Positions 46,196-56,412 of a DNA stretch of 64,000 nt are shown here, one piece after another. Position numbers and translations under genes: made by a program. Location of the stretch: contig NZ_CP075523.1 of assembly GCF_018502385.1 (NCBI RefSeq), positions 2,666,001 to 2,730,000 of the forward strand, given 5' to 3'. How positions within the stretch are numbered: position 1 is the first letter of the stretch; each line of letters starts with the position of its first letter. The notes below the pieces were generated by a model, which did no database searches, was not told where the DNA came from, and saw only the letters and a program-made list of their open reading frames with translations. Source of the DNA: Synechococcus sp. LA31. Its GTDB lineage: Bacteria; Cyanobacteriota; Cyanobacteriia; PCC-6307; Cyanobiaceae.

Positions 46196-47260
46196 GTGCC
46201 ATCCCTTCTTTACACGCCGGTGGTGCCGCGATGCCTGGCGGTGCTGCTGGCTCTGGCAGCAGCGCTGCTGGCTCCGCCTGCCCGAGCGCAGGAGTTGTTC
46301 ATCCTGCGGGTGGTTGGCGGCTTCTTTGAACCCAAGGCACCTGTGCCAGAACCGGGCCCATCGGCACCGGCCGTGCCGGGCAGCATGCCGGAAGCTCAGT
46401 TTCAGGAGCTGCTGGTGAAGGGTGAGCTGCCGGCCCTCAATCTGGCCTGTCTAGAGGCCGATGGCTTTGGCTTCACCAAGCGGATGCAGCTGCTTCAGGC
46501 TCGCCTGCTCACGATCGCTCCGGCGCCACAGCCCTTTCAAACGGTGCTGGTTAATGCCAATGCCCTGCTCAGCTGCCGAGCTCCGGATGGGGCCTTGATT
46601 GTGCTCAACCGCTTCAGCCCAAGGCCCGGGGTGGAGCGCGATCAATGGCTCGTGCAGCGCTGGCGGGCGGCTCAGGCGGGCTTGCATCACGCCCTCGCGG
46701 TGGAAACGCTCGAGGAGTTGGCCAAGGGCAATCCAGCCAACCTCGAAACTCTGGCGCTACCGCTCAAGCTGCGCGACGACGGCACGATTGCCACCCGGTC
46801 TGGCCTGGATGTGTACGTGGATCACCTGCTGGTGCTGGGCCGCCGCCGCGATGCGGCGACGGCCCTTCTCGCCGGACAGATGCCCGGTCAGCCCATGGCC
46901 GAGCGCTTGAAGCAGGCGGTTGCACTGTTCCCAGAGCTGCCGCTGCAAGAGCGTGATCAGTTGCTGGAGAGGGCTTTGGATCAAGCGGCTGTGGCGGAGG
47001 CCTGGGGGTTGGCGATTGAGCTCTTGGAGCAGCAGCGGGTTCTGCTGGAGGCCGAAGGGGAGGTGGCCAGCCGGCCCCGGGAACGGCTGGAGCGGCTCAG
47101 TCGGCGGGTGGATGATGCCTACAGCGCCTGGCGGCTGGCACGGCAGGATCCTCAACAGAGCGAGCGGGCGGCCCAGCTGCAGCAACAGCTGCGTAGCCCA
47201 CGCGCTCCCGGTGGTCACGCCACCGTGTTGCTCGCCGCGCCTCCCACCGCCAAGCCATGA
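46196..47260 (+). CDS. Exported hypothetical protein upstream of purC
   Basis: A 354-residue protein, GTG start, with a signal peptide ([19 protein letters not shown]) and a mature region that is helix-rich, without membrane segments. It includes a cysteine pair (LACLEADGF and LLSCRAPDG) and alpha-helical repeats toward the C terminus ([20 protein letters not shown]-like). I do not recognise the family. The stop overlaps the purC ATG by 4 bases (ATGA), so the two are coupled although no functional link is obvious. It diverges from purD across a 66-base gap. Confidence 0.7.
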   Translation: MPSLLYTPVVPRCLAVLLALAAALLAPPARAQELFILRVVGGFFEPKAPVPEPGPSAPAVPGSMPEAQFQELLVKGELPALNLACLEADGFGFTKRMQLLQARLLTIAPAPQPFQTVLVNANALLSCRAPDGALIVLNRFSPRPGVERDQWLVQRWRAAQAGLHHALAVETLEELAKGNPANLETLALPLKLRDDGTIATRSGLDVYVDHLLVLGRRRDAATALLAGQMPGQPMAERLKQAVALFPELPLQERDQLLERALDQAAVAEAWGLAIELLEQQRVLLEAEGEVASRPRERLERLSRRVDDAYSAWRLARQDPQQSERAAQLQQQLRSPRAPGGHATVLLAAPPTAKP

Positions 47261-48012
47261 CCGCCATCACCCTTGGATCGCTGCTCTACGAGGGAAAAGC
47301 CAAGCGGGTGTTCGCCACCGATCAGAGCGATGTGGTGGCCGTGGAATACAAAGACGACGCCACCGCCTTCAATGCCTTGAAAAAGGCACAGCTGGTTGGG
47401 AAAGGCGAGCTCAACTGCCAGATCTCGGCACGGCTGTTTGAGCTGCTTGAGCGCAACGGCATTCCCACCCACTACCGGGCTCTTCAAAAAACCAATTGGA
47501 TGCTGGTGCGTCCGATGCGGATCGTGCCGGTGGAGGTGGTGGTGCGCAACACAGCCTTTGGATCGCTGTGTAAGCAAATGCCGATCGAGCCCGGCACACC
47601 CCTGGATCCACCCCTGCTCGATCTTTATTACAAAGACGACGCCTACGGCGACCCGCTGCTCACCGATGCACGCCTGGAGCGCTTGGCGCTGCTGAGTGCA
47701 GACCAGCGCCGGGAGATGGGGCGCTTGGCCATGGCTGTGAACACCTGTCTGCGCAGCTTCTTTGCTGACATCGGCCTGCAGCTGGTGGATTTCAAGATCG
47801 AACTGGGCTTCAGCGCCGAGGGTGAGCTGGTGGTGGCCGATGAGATCAGCCCCGATACGTGCCGCCTTTGGGACCTGAAGGTGGGCGACTCCAGCGATCG
47901 AATCCTCGACAAAGACCGTTTCCGACAGGATCTTGGCGGTGTGGTGGAGGCCTACGGGGAGGTTCTCAAACGGGTCCAGGGGGCGTGTCCACCCCCCCGT
48001 CTCGGCAAGTAA
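47257..48012 (+). CDS. purC: SAICAR synthetase
   Basis: A 251-residue phosphoribosylaminoimidazole-succinocarboxamide synthase of purine synthesis. Motifs: [13 protein letters not shown] at the N terminus, [48 protein letters not shown] and [14 protein letters not shown]. It joins CAIR and aspartate with ATP. The ATG overlaps the previous stop. Family length about 240-250. The Omp85 gene follows after 42 bases. Confidence 0.97.
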   Translation: MTAITLGSLLYEGKAKRVFATDQSDVVAVEYKDDATAFNALKKAQLVGKGELNCQISARLFELLERNGIPTHYRALQKTNWMLVRPMRIVPVEVVVRNTAFGSLCKQMPIEPGTPLDPPLLDLYYKDDAYGDPLLTDARLERLALLSADQRREMGRLAMAVNTCLRSFFADIGLQLVDFKIELGFSAEGELVVADEISPDTCRLWDLKVGDSSDRILDKDRFRQDLGGVVEAYGEVLKRVQGACPPPRLGK

Positions 48013-48054
48013 GTTCGGCGGAATTTGCGGCATTGCCGCGCTTTCGCTGTAACC

Positions 48055-50283
48055 ATGCCCGCCACCCGCCACGGTTTGAGCCGCGCGCTGCGTCTTCGCG
48101 GCTCCCTCGGGCTGGCATCGATGCTGCCACTGGCTGCAGGAAGCCTTCTGTTGAGTGCGCCCGTGCGAGCTCAGGAGCAGGCACCTGAGGCTGCTCCAGT
48201 CGCCACTCCGGAGGTGAGTCCACCGGAGGATTCCCTGGCTCCCCCGGCCAAGCCTGAGCCGAAAGTGCTGATCAGCGAGGTGGTGGTGAAGGGGATTGAG
48301 GGCCACCCCGAGCAGGACCGGCTCGAGATCGCCGTCTACAACGCGATGGTCACCCGGCCTGGTACCCAGGCCACCCGCAGTGAGCTGCAGAACGATCTGT
48401 CGGCCATCTACGCCACAGGTTGGTTTTCGGATGTACGCATCCAGCCCGTGGATGGCCCGCTTGGGGTCCAGTTGGTGGTGACGGTGGTGCCCAACCCTGT
48501 GCTCACCCAGGTGGAGCTGGAGGGCGTGGGGGCCAAGACGGAGATGCCCCCCACCCTGGTTCCCGACATCTTCGCCGCCGATTACGGCAAGACCCTCAAC
48601 CTCAACACCTTGCAAGCCCGCATCGGGGAATTGCAGAAGTGGTATGCCGATCAGGGGTATTCGCTGGCGCGGGTGAGTGGTCCCACCCGGGTGAGCCCTG
48701 AGGGTGTGGTGCAGCTACTGGTGCGCGAAGGCACCGTGGCCGGCGTGGAGGTGCAATTCCTCAACAAGGAAGGTGAAAGCACCAACGACAAAGGCCAACC
48801 GATCCGCGGTAAGACCAAAACATGGGTGGTGACCCGTGAGGTGTCGATCAAGCCTGGCGATACCTTCAACCGCCGCCAGCTTGAGGACGACATCAAGCGC
48901 TTGTACGGCACCGGCTTGTTCGGTGACGTGAAAGTGACCTTGCGCCCTTTGGCGGGTAACCCGGGGGAGGTCACAATCGTGCTGGGGATCGTGGAGCAGT
49001 CGAGTGGCTCGCTCTCCGGCGGCCTCGGCTACAGCCAGGCTCAGGGTGTGTTTGGTCAGGTGCAGCTCCAGGACAGCAACCTTCTGGGCCGCGCCTGGGA
49101 TCTGGCGGTGAACTTCACCTATGGCCAGTTTGGTGGCCTGGGCGATGTTTCCTTCACCGATCCGTGGATCAAGGGCGACAAGTTCCGCACAGCCTTCCGC
49201 GCACGGGTGTTCTTCAGCCGGGAAGTGCCGCAGATTTTCCAGAGCCAGAACAACGGCACGATCAACACCGTGTCGGATGTGTCCAACGACTTCTTCAAGG
49301 CTCCATCGAATGCAACGGCCTACAACATTCAGAGTAAGAAGAATCCCACCGGTACATCGTTCGGTTCGATCGCTAAGGCAGAGAAGGCCGATCCCAGCCT
49401 TAACTGGTTCAATCTCGACAACAATTCAATCGCCCTGCAGCGCATCGGCGGCAATGTGCAGTTCGTGCGGCCACTGAATGGTGGGAATCCCTACAAGCGT
49501 GCTGCTTGGAATGTGGTGCTCGGTTTCAGTGGCCAGGAAGTGACGCCCATGAACTTTGGTGGCTCGGTCATGCCCTATGGCATGAACACTAATAACTACC
49601 GCAAGGGCAAGACGCAGGTGAAAGATGTGATCTGCATCGCCTACAACTGCGCTGATCAGAACCAGTTGGTGGGCCTGCGAGTGGCCGCCACGATGAATAA
49701 CCTCAACGATCCACGCAATCCAACCTCGGGTAACTTCCTCAGCCTCGGTACCGAGCAGTTTTTCTCGGTTGGTCCTGATTCACCCACCTTCAATCGCCTG
49801 CGTGCCAGCTACACCCACTACATCCCGGTGAACTGGCTGAAGATCTTCAAGGGTTGCCGTCCAAAGCCTGGCCAGAAGGAGGATTGCAAACAGGCCCTGG
49901 CCTTCCAGGTAACGGCCGGCACCAATGTGGGCAATTTGCCTCCCTATGAAGCGTTCTGTTTGGGTGGTTCCAACTCCGTTCGTGGTTATTACGACTGTGA
50001 TCTCGGTGTGGGCAAGAGCTTCGGTGAGGCCACGATCGAATACCGCTTCCCGATCTTCAGCATCATCAGCGGCGAGGTCTTCGTCGACGGCGGCACCAGC
50101 TTCGGCAGCCAGCCCAACGTGCCGGGCAATCCTGGTGGTTTGCTGCTGAAGCCCGGTGATGGCTTCTCGGTGGGCACCGGTCTGATCGTCACCACGCCTG
50201 TTGGTCCCTTGCGTTTGGAGGTGGCGAGCCAGGATTTCACCGGTGAGTGGCGTTTCAACCTGGGTGTGGGTTGGAAGTTCTGA
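48055..50283 (+). CDS. bamA: Omp85/BamA-family outer membrane assembly protein
   Basis: A 742-residue outer-membrane protein. It has a signal peptide (to about LLSAPVRAQ), a Pro/Ala-rich linker, three POTRA domains (for example the stretch around EVVVKGIEGHPEQDRLE and YADQGYSLARVSGPTRVSPEGVV), and a C-terminal 16-strand barrel with the Omp85 motif region LGGSNSVRGYYDCDLG. Cyanobacterial Omp85 inserts beta-barrel proteins in the outer membrane and is ancestral to plastid Toc75. An insert of about 80 residues rich in Asn/Ser (QNNGTINTVSDVSND...) lies in the barrel. It starts the block with lpxC, fabZ, lpxA and lpxB. Confidence 0.92.
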   Translation: MPATRHGLSRALRLRGSLGLASMLPLAAGSLLLSAPVRAQEQAPEAAPVATPEVSPPEDSLAPPAKPEPKVLISEVVVKGIEGHPEQDRLEIAVYNAMVTRPGTQATRSELQNDLSAIYATGWFSDVRIQPVDGPLGVQLVVTVVPNPVLTQVELEGVGAKTEMPPTLVPDIFAADYGKTLNLNTLQARIGELQKWYADQGYSLARVSGPTRVSPEGVVQLLVREGTVAGVEVQFLNKEGESTNDKGQPIRGKTKTWVVTREVSIKPGDTFNRRQLEDDIKRLYGTGLFGDVKVTLRPLAGNPGEVTIVLGIVEQSSGSLSGGLGYSQAQGVFGQVQLQDSNLLGRAWDLAVNFTYGQFGGLGDVSFTDPWIKGDKFRTAFRARVFFSREVPQIFQSQNNGTINTVSDVSNDFFKAPSNATAYNIQSKKNPTGTSFGSIAKAEKADPSLNWFNLDNNSIALQRIGGNVQFVRPLNGGNPYKRAAWNVVLGFSGQEVTPMNFGGSVMPYGMNTNNYRKGKTQVKDVICIAYNCADQNQLVGLRVAATMNNLNDPRNPTSGNFLSLGTEQFFSVGPDSPTFNRLRASYTHYIPVNWLKIFKGCRPKPGQKEDCKQALAFQVTAGTNVGNLPPYEAFCLGGSNSVRGYYDCDLGVGKSFGEATIEYRFPIFSIISGEVFVDGGTSFGSQPNVPGNPGGLLLKPGDGFSVGTGLIVTTPVGPLRLEVASQDFTGEWRFNLGVGWKF

Positions 50284-50291
50284 GCAGCAGC

Positions 50292-51134
50292 GTGACTCTC
50301 TGGCCCAACGATTACTCCCAGGCCTGGACTCTGAACGCCCCAGTGGAGCGCTCAGGGATTGGTCTCCATAGCGGTTCAACAGCCCGTTTACGCCTTGAAC
50401 CGTTTGAGCAGCCGGGCTACTGGGTGGCCTGGCTGGATGATCCCAGCCTTCAGCCCCAGCGCCTGCATCCCGCTCAGGTGTGTGAAACCCAGCTATGCAC
50501 AGCCCTTCAGCTTGAGCAACGCCGGCTGGCGACTGTGGAGCATTTGCTGGCGGCCTTGGCGGGCGTGGGAATCAGCTCGGCTTTGTTGCTGGTGGATGGT
50601 CCAGAAATCCCATTGATGGATGGTTCGGCGCAGCCCTGGGTGGAGGCGATCGCTGAGGTGGGGCTCAAGTCCCTAGGGCCCCGGCCTCTTCCCCTCGTCT
50701 TGGACCACCCGATCACCCTTCAGCAGGGTCAGAGCTTCGCTACGGCGCTCCCCAGTGATCAGCTCAGGCTGGGGGTGGCGATTGAGTTTCCTCAGCCGGC
50801 CATCGGCCGTCAGCTCTATAGCCTTGCGCTCACGCCGCAGGCGTTTGTGGAGCAGATCGCCCCGGCGCGCACCTTTGGTTTTAAGCACCAAGTGGAGCAA
50901 TTGTTGGCTGCTGGCCTGATCAAGGGCGGCGCCCTCGATAACGCCCTTGTGTGCGATGGCGAGGGCTGGGTGAATCCACCACTGCGCTTCGCTGATGAAC
51001 CGGTGCGCCATAAGCTCCTTGACCTGCTGGGGGATCTCGCCCTGGCAGGTCTGCCTCAGGCCCAGGTGTTTGCCTTCCGCGGCTCCCATGGGTTGCACAC
51101 GGCCCTGGCTGCCGCTCTGGTTTCTTCGAACTGA
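50292..51134 (+). CDS. lpxC: UDP-3-O-acyl-GlcNAc deacetylase
   Basis: A roughly 280-residue LpxC, the first committed step of lipid A synthesis. Zinc ligands are in TVEHLLAAL and in [22 protein letters not shown] near the N terminus and [12 protein letters not shown] are further signatures. The start is unclear; I chose the GTG at 50292, just after the Omp85 stop, as the only plausible start giving a normal length. It lies 8 bases after bamA and 5 bases before fabZ, so it is part of one long transcript. Confidence 0.93.
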   Translation: MTLWPNDYSQAWTLNAPVERSGIGLHSGSTARLRLEPFEQPGYWVAWLDDPSLQPQRLHPAQVCETQLCTALQLEQRRLATVEHLLAALAGVGISSALLLVDGPEIPLMDGSAQPWVEAIAEVGLKSLGPRPLPLVLDHPITLQQGQSFATALPSDQLRLGVAIEFPQPAIGRQLYSLALTPQAFVEQIAPARTFGFKHQVEQLLAAGLIKGGALDNALVCDGEGWVNPPLRFADEPVRHKLLDLLGDLALAGLPQAQVFAFRGSHGLHTALAAALVSSN

Positions 51135-51139
51135 TCCTC

Positions 51140-51598
51140 TTGACCGCTACCCCCTCCGCCTCGGTGCCTGTGCTCACCAGCGAGCAAATCCAGGGATTGC
51201 TGCCTCACCGCTATCCCTTTGCGCTGGTGGATCGAGTGATCGAGCATGAACCCGGCAAGCGGGCGGTGGCGATTAAGAACGTCACCTTCAACGAGCCTCA
51301 GTTTCAGGGCCATTTTCCTGGGCGGCCTCTAATGCCAGGGGTGTTGATCGTGGAGGCCATGGCCCAAGTGGGTGGTCTGATCGTGACCCAGATGCCAGAT
51401 CTACCGAAAGGTCTGTTTGTGTTTGCCGGCATCGATGGTGTGCGGTTCCGCCGGCCCGTGGTGCCCGGTGATCAGCTGGTGATCAGTTGCGAGTTGCTCA
51501 GTCTCAAGCGGCAGCGATTCGGCAAGGTGAAGGCTGAAGCGAGGGTGGATGGTGAACTTGTCTGTGCCGGGGAGCTGATGTTCTCCTTGGTGGACTGA
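51140..51598 (+). CDS. fabZ: 3-hydroxyacyl-ACP dehydratase FabZ
   Basis: A 152-residue hot-dog-fold dehydratase of fatty acid synthesis, TTG start 5 bases after lpxC. The family motif [11 protein letters not shown] and catalytic [20 protein letters not shown] (histidine and glutamate) are intact. In lipid A clusters FabZ competes with LpxA for 3-hydroxyacyl-ACP, so its place between lpxC and lpxA is the usual one. The GTG 24 bases downstream is an alternative start. Confidence 0.97.
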   Translation: MTATPSASVPVLTSEQIQGLLPHRYPFALVDRVIEHEPGKRAVAIKNVTFNEPQFQGHFPGRPLMPGVLIVEAMAQVGGLIVTQMPDLPKGLFVFAGIDGVRFRRPVVPGDQLVISCELLSLKRQRFGKVKAEARVDGELVCAGELMFSLVD

Positions 51599-51609
51599 GC
51601 CGCACTGTG

Positions 51610-52449
51610 ATGTCGTCTCTTGCCATGGAATCCAGCACGGCTGAAACCAGGATCCATCCAACCGCGGTGGTTGATCCCCGCGCGCAGATCGATCTCGGGG
51701 TGGAGATCGGCCCCTATGCGGTGGTGGGTGCGGAGGTGTCGATCGGCGCTGGCACACGCATCGGTCCGCATGTGGTGCTGGATGGTCGGGTCACCATGGG
51801 GTGCCGCAATCGCATTTTCCCGGGTGCGTGCATCGGCGCCGAGCCGCAAGACCTCAAATACAACGGTGCCTCCACCGATGTCGTGATCGGCGATGACAAC
51901 GCCATCCGCGAGTGCGTGACGATCAACCGTGCCACCCATGAGGGCGAGCAGACCCGGATCGGCAGCGGCAATCTGTTGATGGCCTACAGCCACTTAGGGC
52001 ATAACTGCCTGCTGGGCGATCGCATCGTGATCGCCAACAGCGTGGCGGTGGCTGGGCATGTGGTGATCGGCGATCGGGCTGTGATCGGTGGTGTGCTGGG
52101 GATTCACCAATTTGTGCACATCGGCACCCTGGCGATGGTGGGCGGGATGAGCCGCATCGACCGCGATGTGCCTCCCTTCGCGATCGTGGAGGGTCACCCT
52201 GGCCGCCTGCGGGGTCTCAATCGCATCGGCATCAAGCGCAGTGGCCTGTCTGAGCTTGATGGTGGAGCCCAGGCCAAACAGCTCCAGCAAGTGTGGGCGG
52301 AGCTTTACCGCAGCGATGCTGTGCTGGCCGATGCCCTCGGCCAGGTGCGAGCTCAGACGCTTCTGCCGCCGGCTGAAACCCTCGTGAGCTTCCTGGAGGC
52401 TTCGATCGGTCCGGGTCGACGCGGCCCCCTGCCCGCCGGGCGTTCATGA
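51610..52449 (+). CDS. lpxA: UDP-N-acetylglucosamine acyltransferase
   Basis: A 279-residue left-handed beta-helix acyltransferase, the first step of lipid A synthesis. Hexapeptide repeats run from about residue 12 to 190 ([25 protein letters not shown]...), with the catalytic histidine in [10 protein letters not shown] and the C-terminal helical part after. Start placed at the ATG preceded by GTG; a Met 15 bases downstream is possible. Its last bases overlap the lpxB ATG (ATGA). Confidence 0.95.
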   Translation: MSSLAMESSTAETRIHPTAVVDPRAQIDLGVEIGPYAVVGAEVSIGAGTRIGPHVVLDGRVTMGCRNRIFPGACIGAEPQDLKYNGASTDVVIGDDNAIRECVTINRATHEGEQTRIGSGNLLMAYSHLGHNCLLGDRIVIANSVAVAGHVVIGDRAVIGGVLGIHQFVHIGTLAMVGGMSRIDRDVPPFAIVEGHPGRLRGLNRIGIKRSGLSELDGGAQAKQLQQVWAELYRSDAVLADALGQVRAQTLLPPAETLVSFLEASIGPGRRGPLPAGRS

Positions 52450-53636
52450 AGCGTCTGCTGATCAGCACCGGCGAAGTGTCTGGTGATTTGCAGGGCGGGC
52501 TTTTGGTGGCGGCCCTGCACGCAGAGGCCAAGCGTCGCCAGCTGCCCTTGGAGATCACCGCCCTTGGCGGGGAGCGGATGCGCCGGGCAGGCTCCACCCT
52601 GTTGGCCGACACCACCGCGATGGGCTCGATCGGTCTTTGGGAAGCGTTGCCCTTGGTTCTGCCCACCCTGCGGATTCAGCGGAGGGTGAGCGCTTGGCTT
52701 CGGCAGAGCCCCCCGGATGTGGTGGTGCTGATCGATTACATGGGCGCCAACGTGAGCCTGGGGCTCAAGCTCAGGCGCCTGCTGCCGCAGGTGCCGATCG
52801 TGTATTACATCGCCCCGCAGGAATGGGCTTTCCGGGTTGGTGAAGGCGGCTCCACCCGCCTGATCGGCTTCACCGATCGCATCCTGGCGATCTTCCCTGA
52901 GGAAGCCCGTTTTTATGGGGATCGCGGCGCCCAGGTCACTTGGGTGGGCCATCCCCTGCTCGATACCCTCTCGGATCTGCCCAGCCGGGAGGCGTCTAGG
53001 GCTCAGCTCGGGCTGCAGGCCCATGAACGGTTGCTGTTGCTCTTCCCTGCCTCACGCAAGCAGGAGCTGCGGTATTTGCTCCCTCCCCTGGCTGCGGCTG
53101 CCGCTGCGTTGCAGCGCCGCTGTCCTGGGCTTCGGGTGGTGGTGCCGGCCGGGCAGGCCAGCTTCGAGCCCGTGCTGGCTGAAGTGCTCCAGGCTGCGGG
53201 GGTGAAGGCTGAGGTGGTGCCGGCTGATCAGGCCGATCAGCAGCGGTCGCTGCTGTGCGCGGCTGCCGATCTGGCCCTTACCAAATCCGGCACCGTGAAT
53301 CTTGAGCTGGCCTTGCGAGGCGTGCCCCAGGTGGTGGCCTACCGAGTGAGCCGCCCCACGGCCTGGGTGGCCCGCCATTTGCTCAAGTTTGAGGTGGCCC
53401 ACATTTCACCGGTGAATCTGGTGCTGCAGGAGCGGCTGCTGCCAGAACTGCTGCAGGATCAGCTCACCGCCGAGTCTGTGGTGGATGAGGCGATGCCTTT
53501 GTTGAACAATCCCCAGGCTCGCGAGCGGGTGGCCGATGGTTATGTGCGGCTGCGGGATGCGCTCGGGCGGCAGGGTGTCACCCATCGGGCCGCGGCTGCC
53601 ATCCTGGACGCGCTCCCGCTTACCCCTTCAGCTTGA
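52446..53636 (+). CDS. lpxB: Lipid-A-disaccharide synthase
   Basis: A 396-residue GT19 enzyme that joins UDP-2,3-diacyl-GlcN and lipid X. Signatures are [20 protein letters not shown] at the start, [12 protein letters not shown]-like turn ([12 protein letters not shown]), [11 protein letters not shown], and [14 protein letters not shown] near the UDP site. It is coupled to lpxA by overlap and to msrA by a TTGA overlap. lpxD, lpxH and lpxK are not in this window. Confidence 0.96.
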   Translation: MKRLLISTGEVSGDLQGGLLVAALHAEAKRRQLPLEITALGGERMRRAGSTLLADTTAMGSIGLWEALPLVLPTLRIQRRVSAWLRQSPPDVVVLIDYMGANVSLGLKLRRLLPQVPIVYYIAPQEWAFRVGEGGSTRLIGFTDRILAIFPEEARFYGDRGAQVTWVGHPLLDTLSDLPSREASRAQLGLQAHERLLLLFPASRKQELRYLLPPLAAAAAALQRRCPGLRVVVPAGQASFEPVLAEVLQAAGVKAEVVPADQADQQRSLLCAAADLALTKSGTVNLELALRGVPQVVAYRVSRPTAWVARHLLKFEVAHISPVNLVLQERLLPELLQDQLTAESVVDEAMPLLNNPQARERVADGYVRLRDALGRQGVTHRAAAAILDALPLTPSA

Positions 53637-54259
53637 TCAAGCGCGCTTTCCCTCTTCTGCTGGCCGTGCTGTTGCTGCTGGCGGGTCCTGCGCAGGCGGC
53701 CGTGGACGAGGCTGTGTTGGCTGGAGGATGCTTTTGGTGCCTCGAGCATGATCTCGAGAAGCTGCCCGGCGTTCTGGAAGCTGAAAGCGGCTACAGCGGC
53801 GGCCGTGAGAGCAACCCCACCTACCGCCAGGTGAGCGCTGGGGGCACAGGCCATCAGGAAGCTGTGCGAGTGCGCTTTGATCCCGCCAAGATCAGCTATG
53901 CCACGCTGCTGCGCGCCTACTGGCGCAACGTGGATCCCCTCGATGGCGGCGGTCAGTTTTGTGACCGTGGCAGCTCCTACCGGCCTGTGATCTTCCCGCA
54001 AGGAGAACCGCAGCAGCAACAGGCCCAGGCCAGCCTTCAGGCGGCTGCCCGTGAGTTGGGTCAGCCCGTTTCGGCGATCCAGGTGAAGATCAAGCCCTTC
54101 ACCCGCTTTTGGCCCGCTGAGGGCTACCACCAGGATTACGCCGAGCTCAACAGCGTGAAATACCGCTATTACCGCTGGGCCTGCGGGCGCGATCGGCGCC
54201 TGGATCAGGTTTGGGGCAGCAAGGCTCGCACCCGGGGGGCCTGGGTGTCGGCTCGCTGA
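53633..54259 (+). CDS. msrA: Exported methionine-S-sulfoxide reductase A
   Basis: A 208-residue MsrA, TTG start overlapping the lpxB stop. A signal peptide ([17 protein letters not shown]) precedes the catalytic [10 protein letters not shown] with the reactive cysteine, then [22 protein letters not shown], and [11 protein letters not shown]. It repairs methionine-S-sulfoxide outside the cytoplasm. MsrB at 12805 is exported too, so both stereoisomers can be repaired there. The resolving cysteine is not obvious; WACGRDRR near the C terminus may serve. Confidence 0.93.
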   Translation: MIKRAFPLLLAVLLLLAGPAQAAVDEAVLAGGCFWCLEHDLEKLPGVLEAESGYSGGRESNPTYRQVSAGGTGHQEAVRVRFDPAKISYATLLRAYWRNVDPLDGGGQFCDRGSSYRPVIFPQGEPQQQQAQASLQAAARELGQPVSAIQVKIKPFTRFWPAEGYHQDYAELNSVKYRYYRWACGRDRRLDQVWGSKARTRGAWVSAR

Positions 54260-54416
54260 CCGAACAACCTCCGCAGCTCAGGTGGCAATTCAGAGGAAAA
54301 GCTTAAGTGCGCTCTTGGCGGCTTTCGGCGGTTTTTAAGTGGTGGAGCGGGTTTCCGCCCTTTTTCCTTCCATGGGAGTCTCCTACCTTGGTCTCGATCT
54401 GAATGCAGGTGTGTGT

Positions 54417-54608
54417 ATGTATCTGCTGACGATTCGCGACGGCCTCGTCACCCGTCATATCGGCCCCTATGAGAGCCCGAAGCAGGCATCAGATGATCTC
54501 GACCGACTTCTGGACAGCTTTGGTGAACGAGCCCGCTGGCAGATTCATGCCCTTGAGGCCCCGCTTGATGTGATGCAGCGCCGTGGCCGCATGGCCGCTG
54601 CCGCCTGA
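54417..54608 (+). CDS. 63-residue hypothetical protein
   Basis: A short protein starting MYLLTIRDGLVTRHIGPYESPKQ and ending RRGRMAAAA. A longer frame with in-frame ATGs at 54339 and 54372 exists, but the sequence before the chosen start is not protein-like. The fold looks like a small alpha/beta domain. I do not recognise a named family. It ends one base before the convergent membrane-protein stop codon. Confidence 0.6.
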   Translation: MYLLTIRDGLVTRHIGPYESPKQASDDLDRLLDSFGERARWQIHALEAPLDVMQRRGRMAAAA

Positions 54609-54854
54609 TCAGGGCTGAACGTCGCGCTGCTGACCTGGGTAGCCCCGTAGGAGCCCACTTTCCACCATCAACCCAACCCCAGCCACGATTGCGACCAGGC
54701 TGAGGGTGCCGTACCAGAACCAGGGGCCGTGGGCTTGGCCCAGGGTCTGCAGCGTGCGCCGTTGAACCGCCTCACCAAACAGGCAGAGACCGGCTGGGAG
54801 CAGCAGCACACCGATCTGTGCCTTCACGAACCAGCGGATCTTGCGAACAGCCAT
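54609..54854 (-). CDS. Small two-helix membrane protein
   Basis: An 81-residue protein with a basic N terminus (MAVRKIRWFVKAQ) and two hydrophobic helices (about 13-28 and 47-64). No family is recognised. It is 33 bases downstream of pepA on the same strand and convergent with the 63-residue gene. The size and layout are those of a small accessory subunit or stress membrane protein, but nothing specific supports either. Confidence 0.6.
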   Translation of the reverse strand: MAVRKIRWFVKAQIGVLLLPAGLCLFGEAVQRRTLQTLGQAHGPWFWYGTLSLVAIVAGVGLMVESGLLRGYPGQQRDVQP

Positions 54855-54887
54855 GGAGAGGTGCTGGAGCGGTCAGGAACGACAAGC

Positions 54888-56381
54888 CTAGGCGGGCCCC
54901 CCGGCGCGCACCCAGTTCACGAGGGTGCGGACCCCGTAGCCCGTGGCTCCGGCGGGATCCAAGCCACGACCCTTGTCGCTCCAGACCGTGCCGGCGATGT
55001 CCAGGTGAGCCCAGGGCAGCTCTGGGGTCACAAAGTCCTGCAGGAACAGCGCGGCAGTAATGGAGCCACCGGGTCTTGGACCGGTGTTCTTCATGTCGGC
55101 GAGGCCACTTTTGAGGCCCTCGCGGTACGACGCTCGCAGTGGCATGCGCCACAGGTTTTCTCCGCCTTGGCTGCCTGCCTCAATCAGGCTTTTGGCCAGC
55201 GTGTCGCAGGGTGACCACAGGCCGGCGATCTCCTCGCCCAGGGCGATCACGCAAGCACCGGTGAGTGTGGCCAGATCCACCACGGCATCGGGCTCGAGTT
55301 TGCAGGCGTACACCAGCGCATCGGCCAGGGTGAGGCGCCCTTCGGCATCGGTGTTGTTGATCTCGATCGTTTTGCCGTTCGAGGCCTTCACGATCGCGCC
55401 GGGGTGAATAGCACCGCCACTGATCATGTTTTCGCAGGCGGCCACGATCATGTGCACTTCCACCCCGGCAGGCTTGAGCTCGGCGATGGCACGCATGGCC
55501 CCCAGCACTGCAGCGCTGCCCCCCATGTCGTACTTCATCATGTCGATCTGGGAACCGGCGGTTTTGAGGTTGTACCCGCCGGAATCGAAGGTGAGGCCTT
55601 TGCCCACCAGCACGAGGCGCCGCTCCACAGACCCTGCAGGCCGGTAGGTGAGATGAATGAACTTGGGCGGCAGATCTGATCCCTGGGCCACTGCTAGATA
55701 GGAGCCCATCCCCAGGGCTTCGCAGTCGTCGCGCTCCAGCACCTTCAGCTCCAGGCCGAAGTCTGCGGCGATGGCCGCGGCGGTGTCGGCCAGGGCAGCG
55801 GGAGTTACCACATTCGGCGGTGCGGCCACCAGCTCACGCGCGAGCTCCACGCCGCTGCACACCGCGGCACTGGCGGAGACTGCAGCCTGGGCGTCTTCAC
55901 TCAGCCCCAGCAGCTCAATGCGTTCGGGGCCGGGCTTGGCATCGGCTTCGCTTTTGAAGCGTTGATCGCAAAACAGGCTCAGACGCACCGCTTCGGCCAT
56001 GGCGGCGGCGGCGTTGTTGGCAGCAAGCCCTTCAACCGGCATGGCCAGTCCCAGCTGGCCCGCCCCTGCCGTTGCGGCCTGCTTGCTCGCTGCCGCAACG
56101 GCCCCGCGCAGTTGTTCGGGGCCGAAATCAGCCGGTGCCCCCAAGCCCACCAGCACCAGCAGGCTCGGGGTTTGGCCCAACAGGTCGATGGATAGGCATT
56201 CGCCTGGTTTGCCTTTGAAGCGCCGTTGCTCAAGCCGATCAGCCACGCCCGTGCCGAAGCGCTCGATCAACAGATGGCGGCTGGAGCTGCCGGCATCGCC
56301 GCTGAACAGGCCCACCGCCAGGCTGTCGCCACTCCAGCTGGTGAGGTTGTCGGCAGTGCAGCGGATGTCGGCAGCCATCAC
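54888..56381 (-). CDS. pepA: Leucyl aminopeptidase
   Basis: A 497-residue M17 cytosolic aminopeptidase (496 from the second methionine). The M17 signature NTDAEGRLTLADAL is present, along with the metal/lysine stretch LVGKGLTFDSGGYNLKT and DMGGSAAVLGAM. It removes N-terminal residues in protein turnover as a hexamer with two metal ions per site. The N-terminal domain is divergent, as usual in the family. It stands alone between the small membrane protein and the GIY-YIG gene. Confidence 0.96.
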   Translation of the reverse strand: MMAADIRCTADNLTSWSGDSLAVGLFSGDAGSSSRHLLIERFGTGVADRLEQRRFKGKPGECLSIDLLGQTPSLLVLVGLGAPADFGPEQLRGAVAAASKQAATAGAGQLGLAMPVEGLAANNAAAAMAEAVRLSLFCDQRFKSEADAKPGPERIELLGLSEDAQAAVSASAAVCSGVELARELVAAPPNVVTPAALADTAAAIAADFGLELKVLERDDCEALGMGSYLAVAQGSDLPPKFIHLTYRPAGSVERRLVLVGKGLTFDSGGYNLKTAGSQIDMMKYDMGGSAAVLGAMRAIAELKPAGVEVHMIVAACENMISGGAIHPGAIVKASNGKTIEINNTDAEGRLTLADALVYACKLEPDAVVDLATLTGACVIALGEEIAGLWSPCDTLAKSLIEAGSQGGENLWRMPLRASYREGLKSGLADMKNTGPRPGGSITAALFLQDFVTPELPWAHLDIAGTVWSDKGRGLDPAGATGYGVRTLVNWVRAGGPA

Positions 56382-56412
56382 GGCGGTTCAACTGGCGGCG
56401 ATGGTAGAGCGA

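Noticed and set aside
47215-48615. Minus-strand open frame of 466 codons opposite purC and the start of bamA
   Set aside because: It mirrors the codon bias of two real genes and carries no recognisable motif; both sense-strand genes are complete and well supported.
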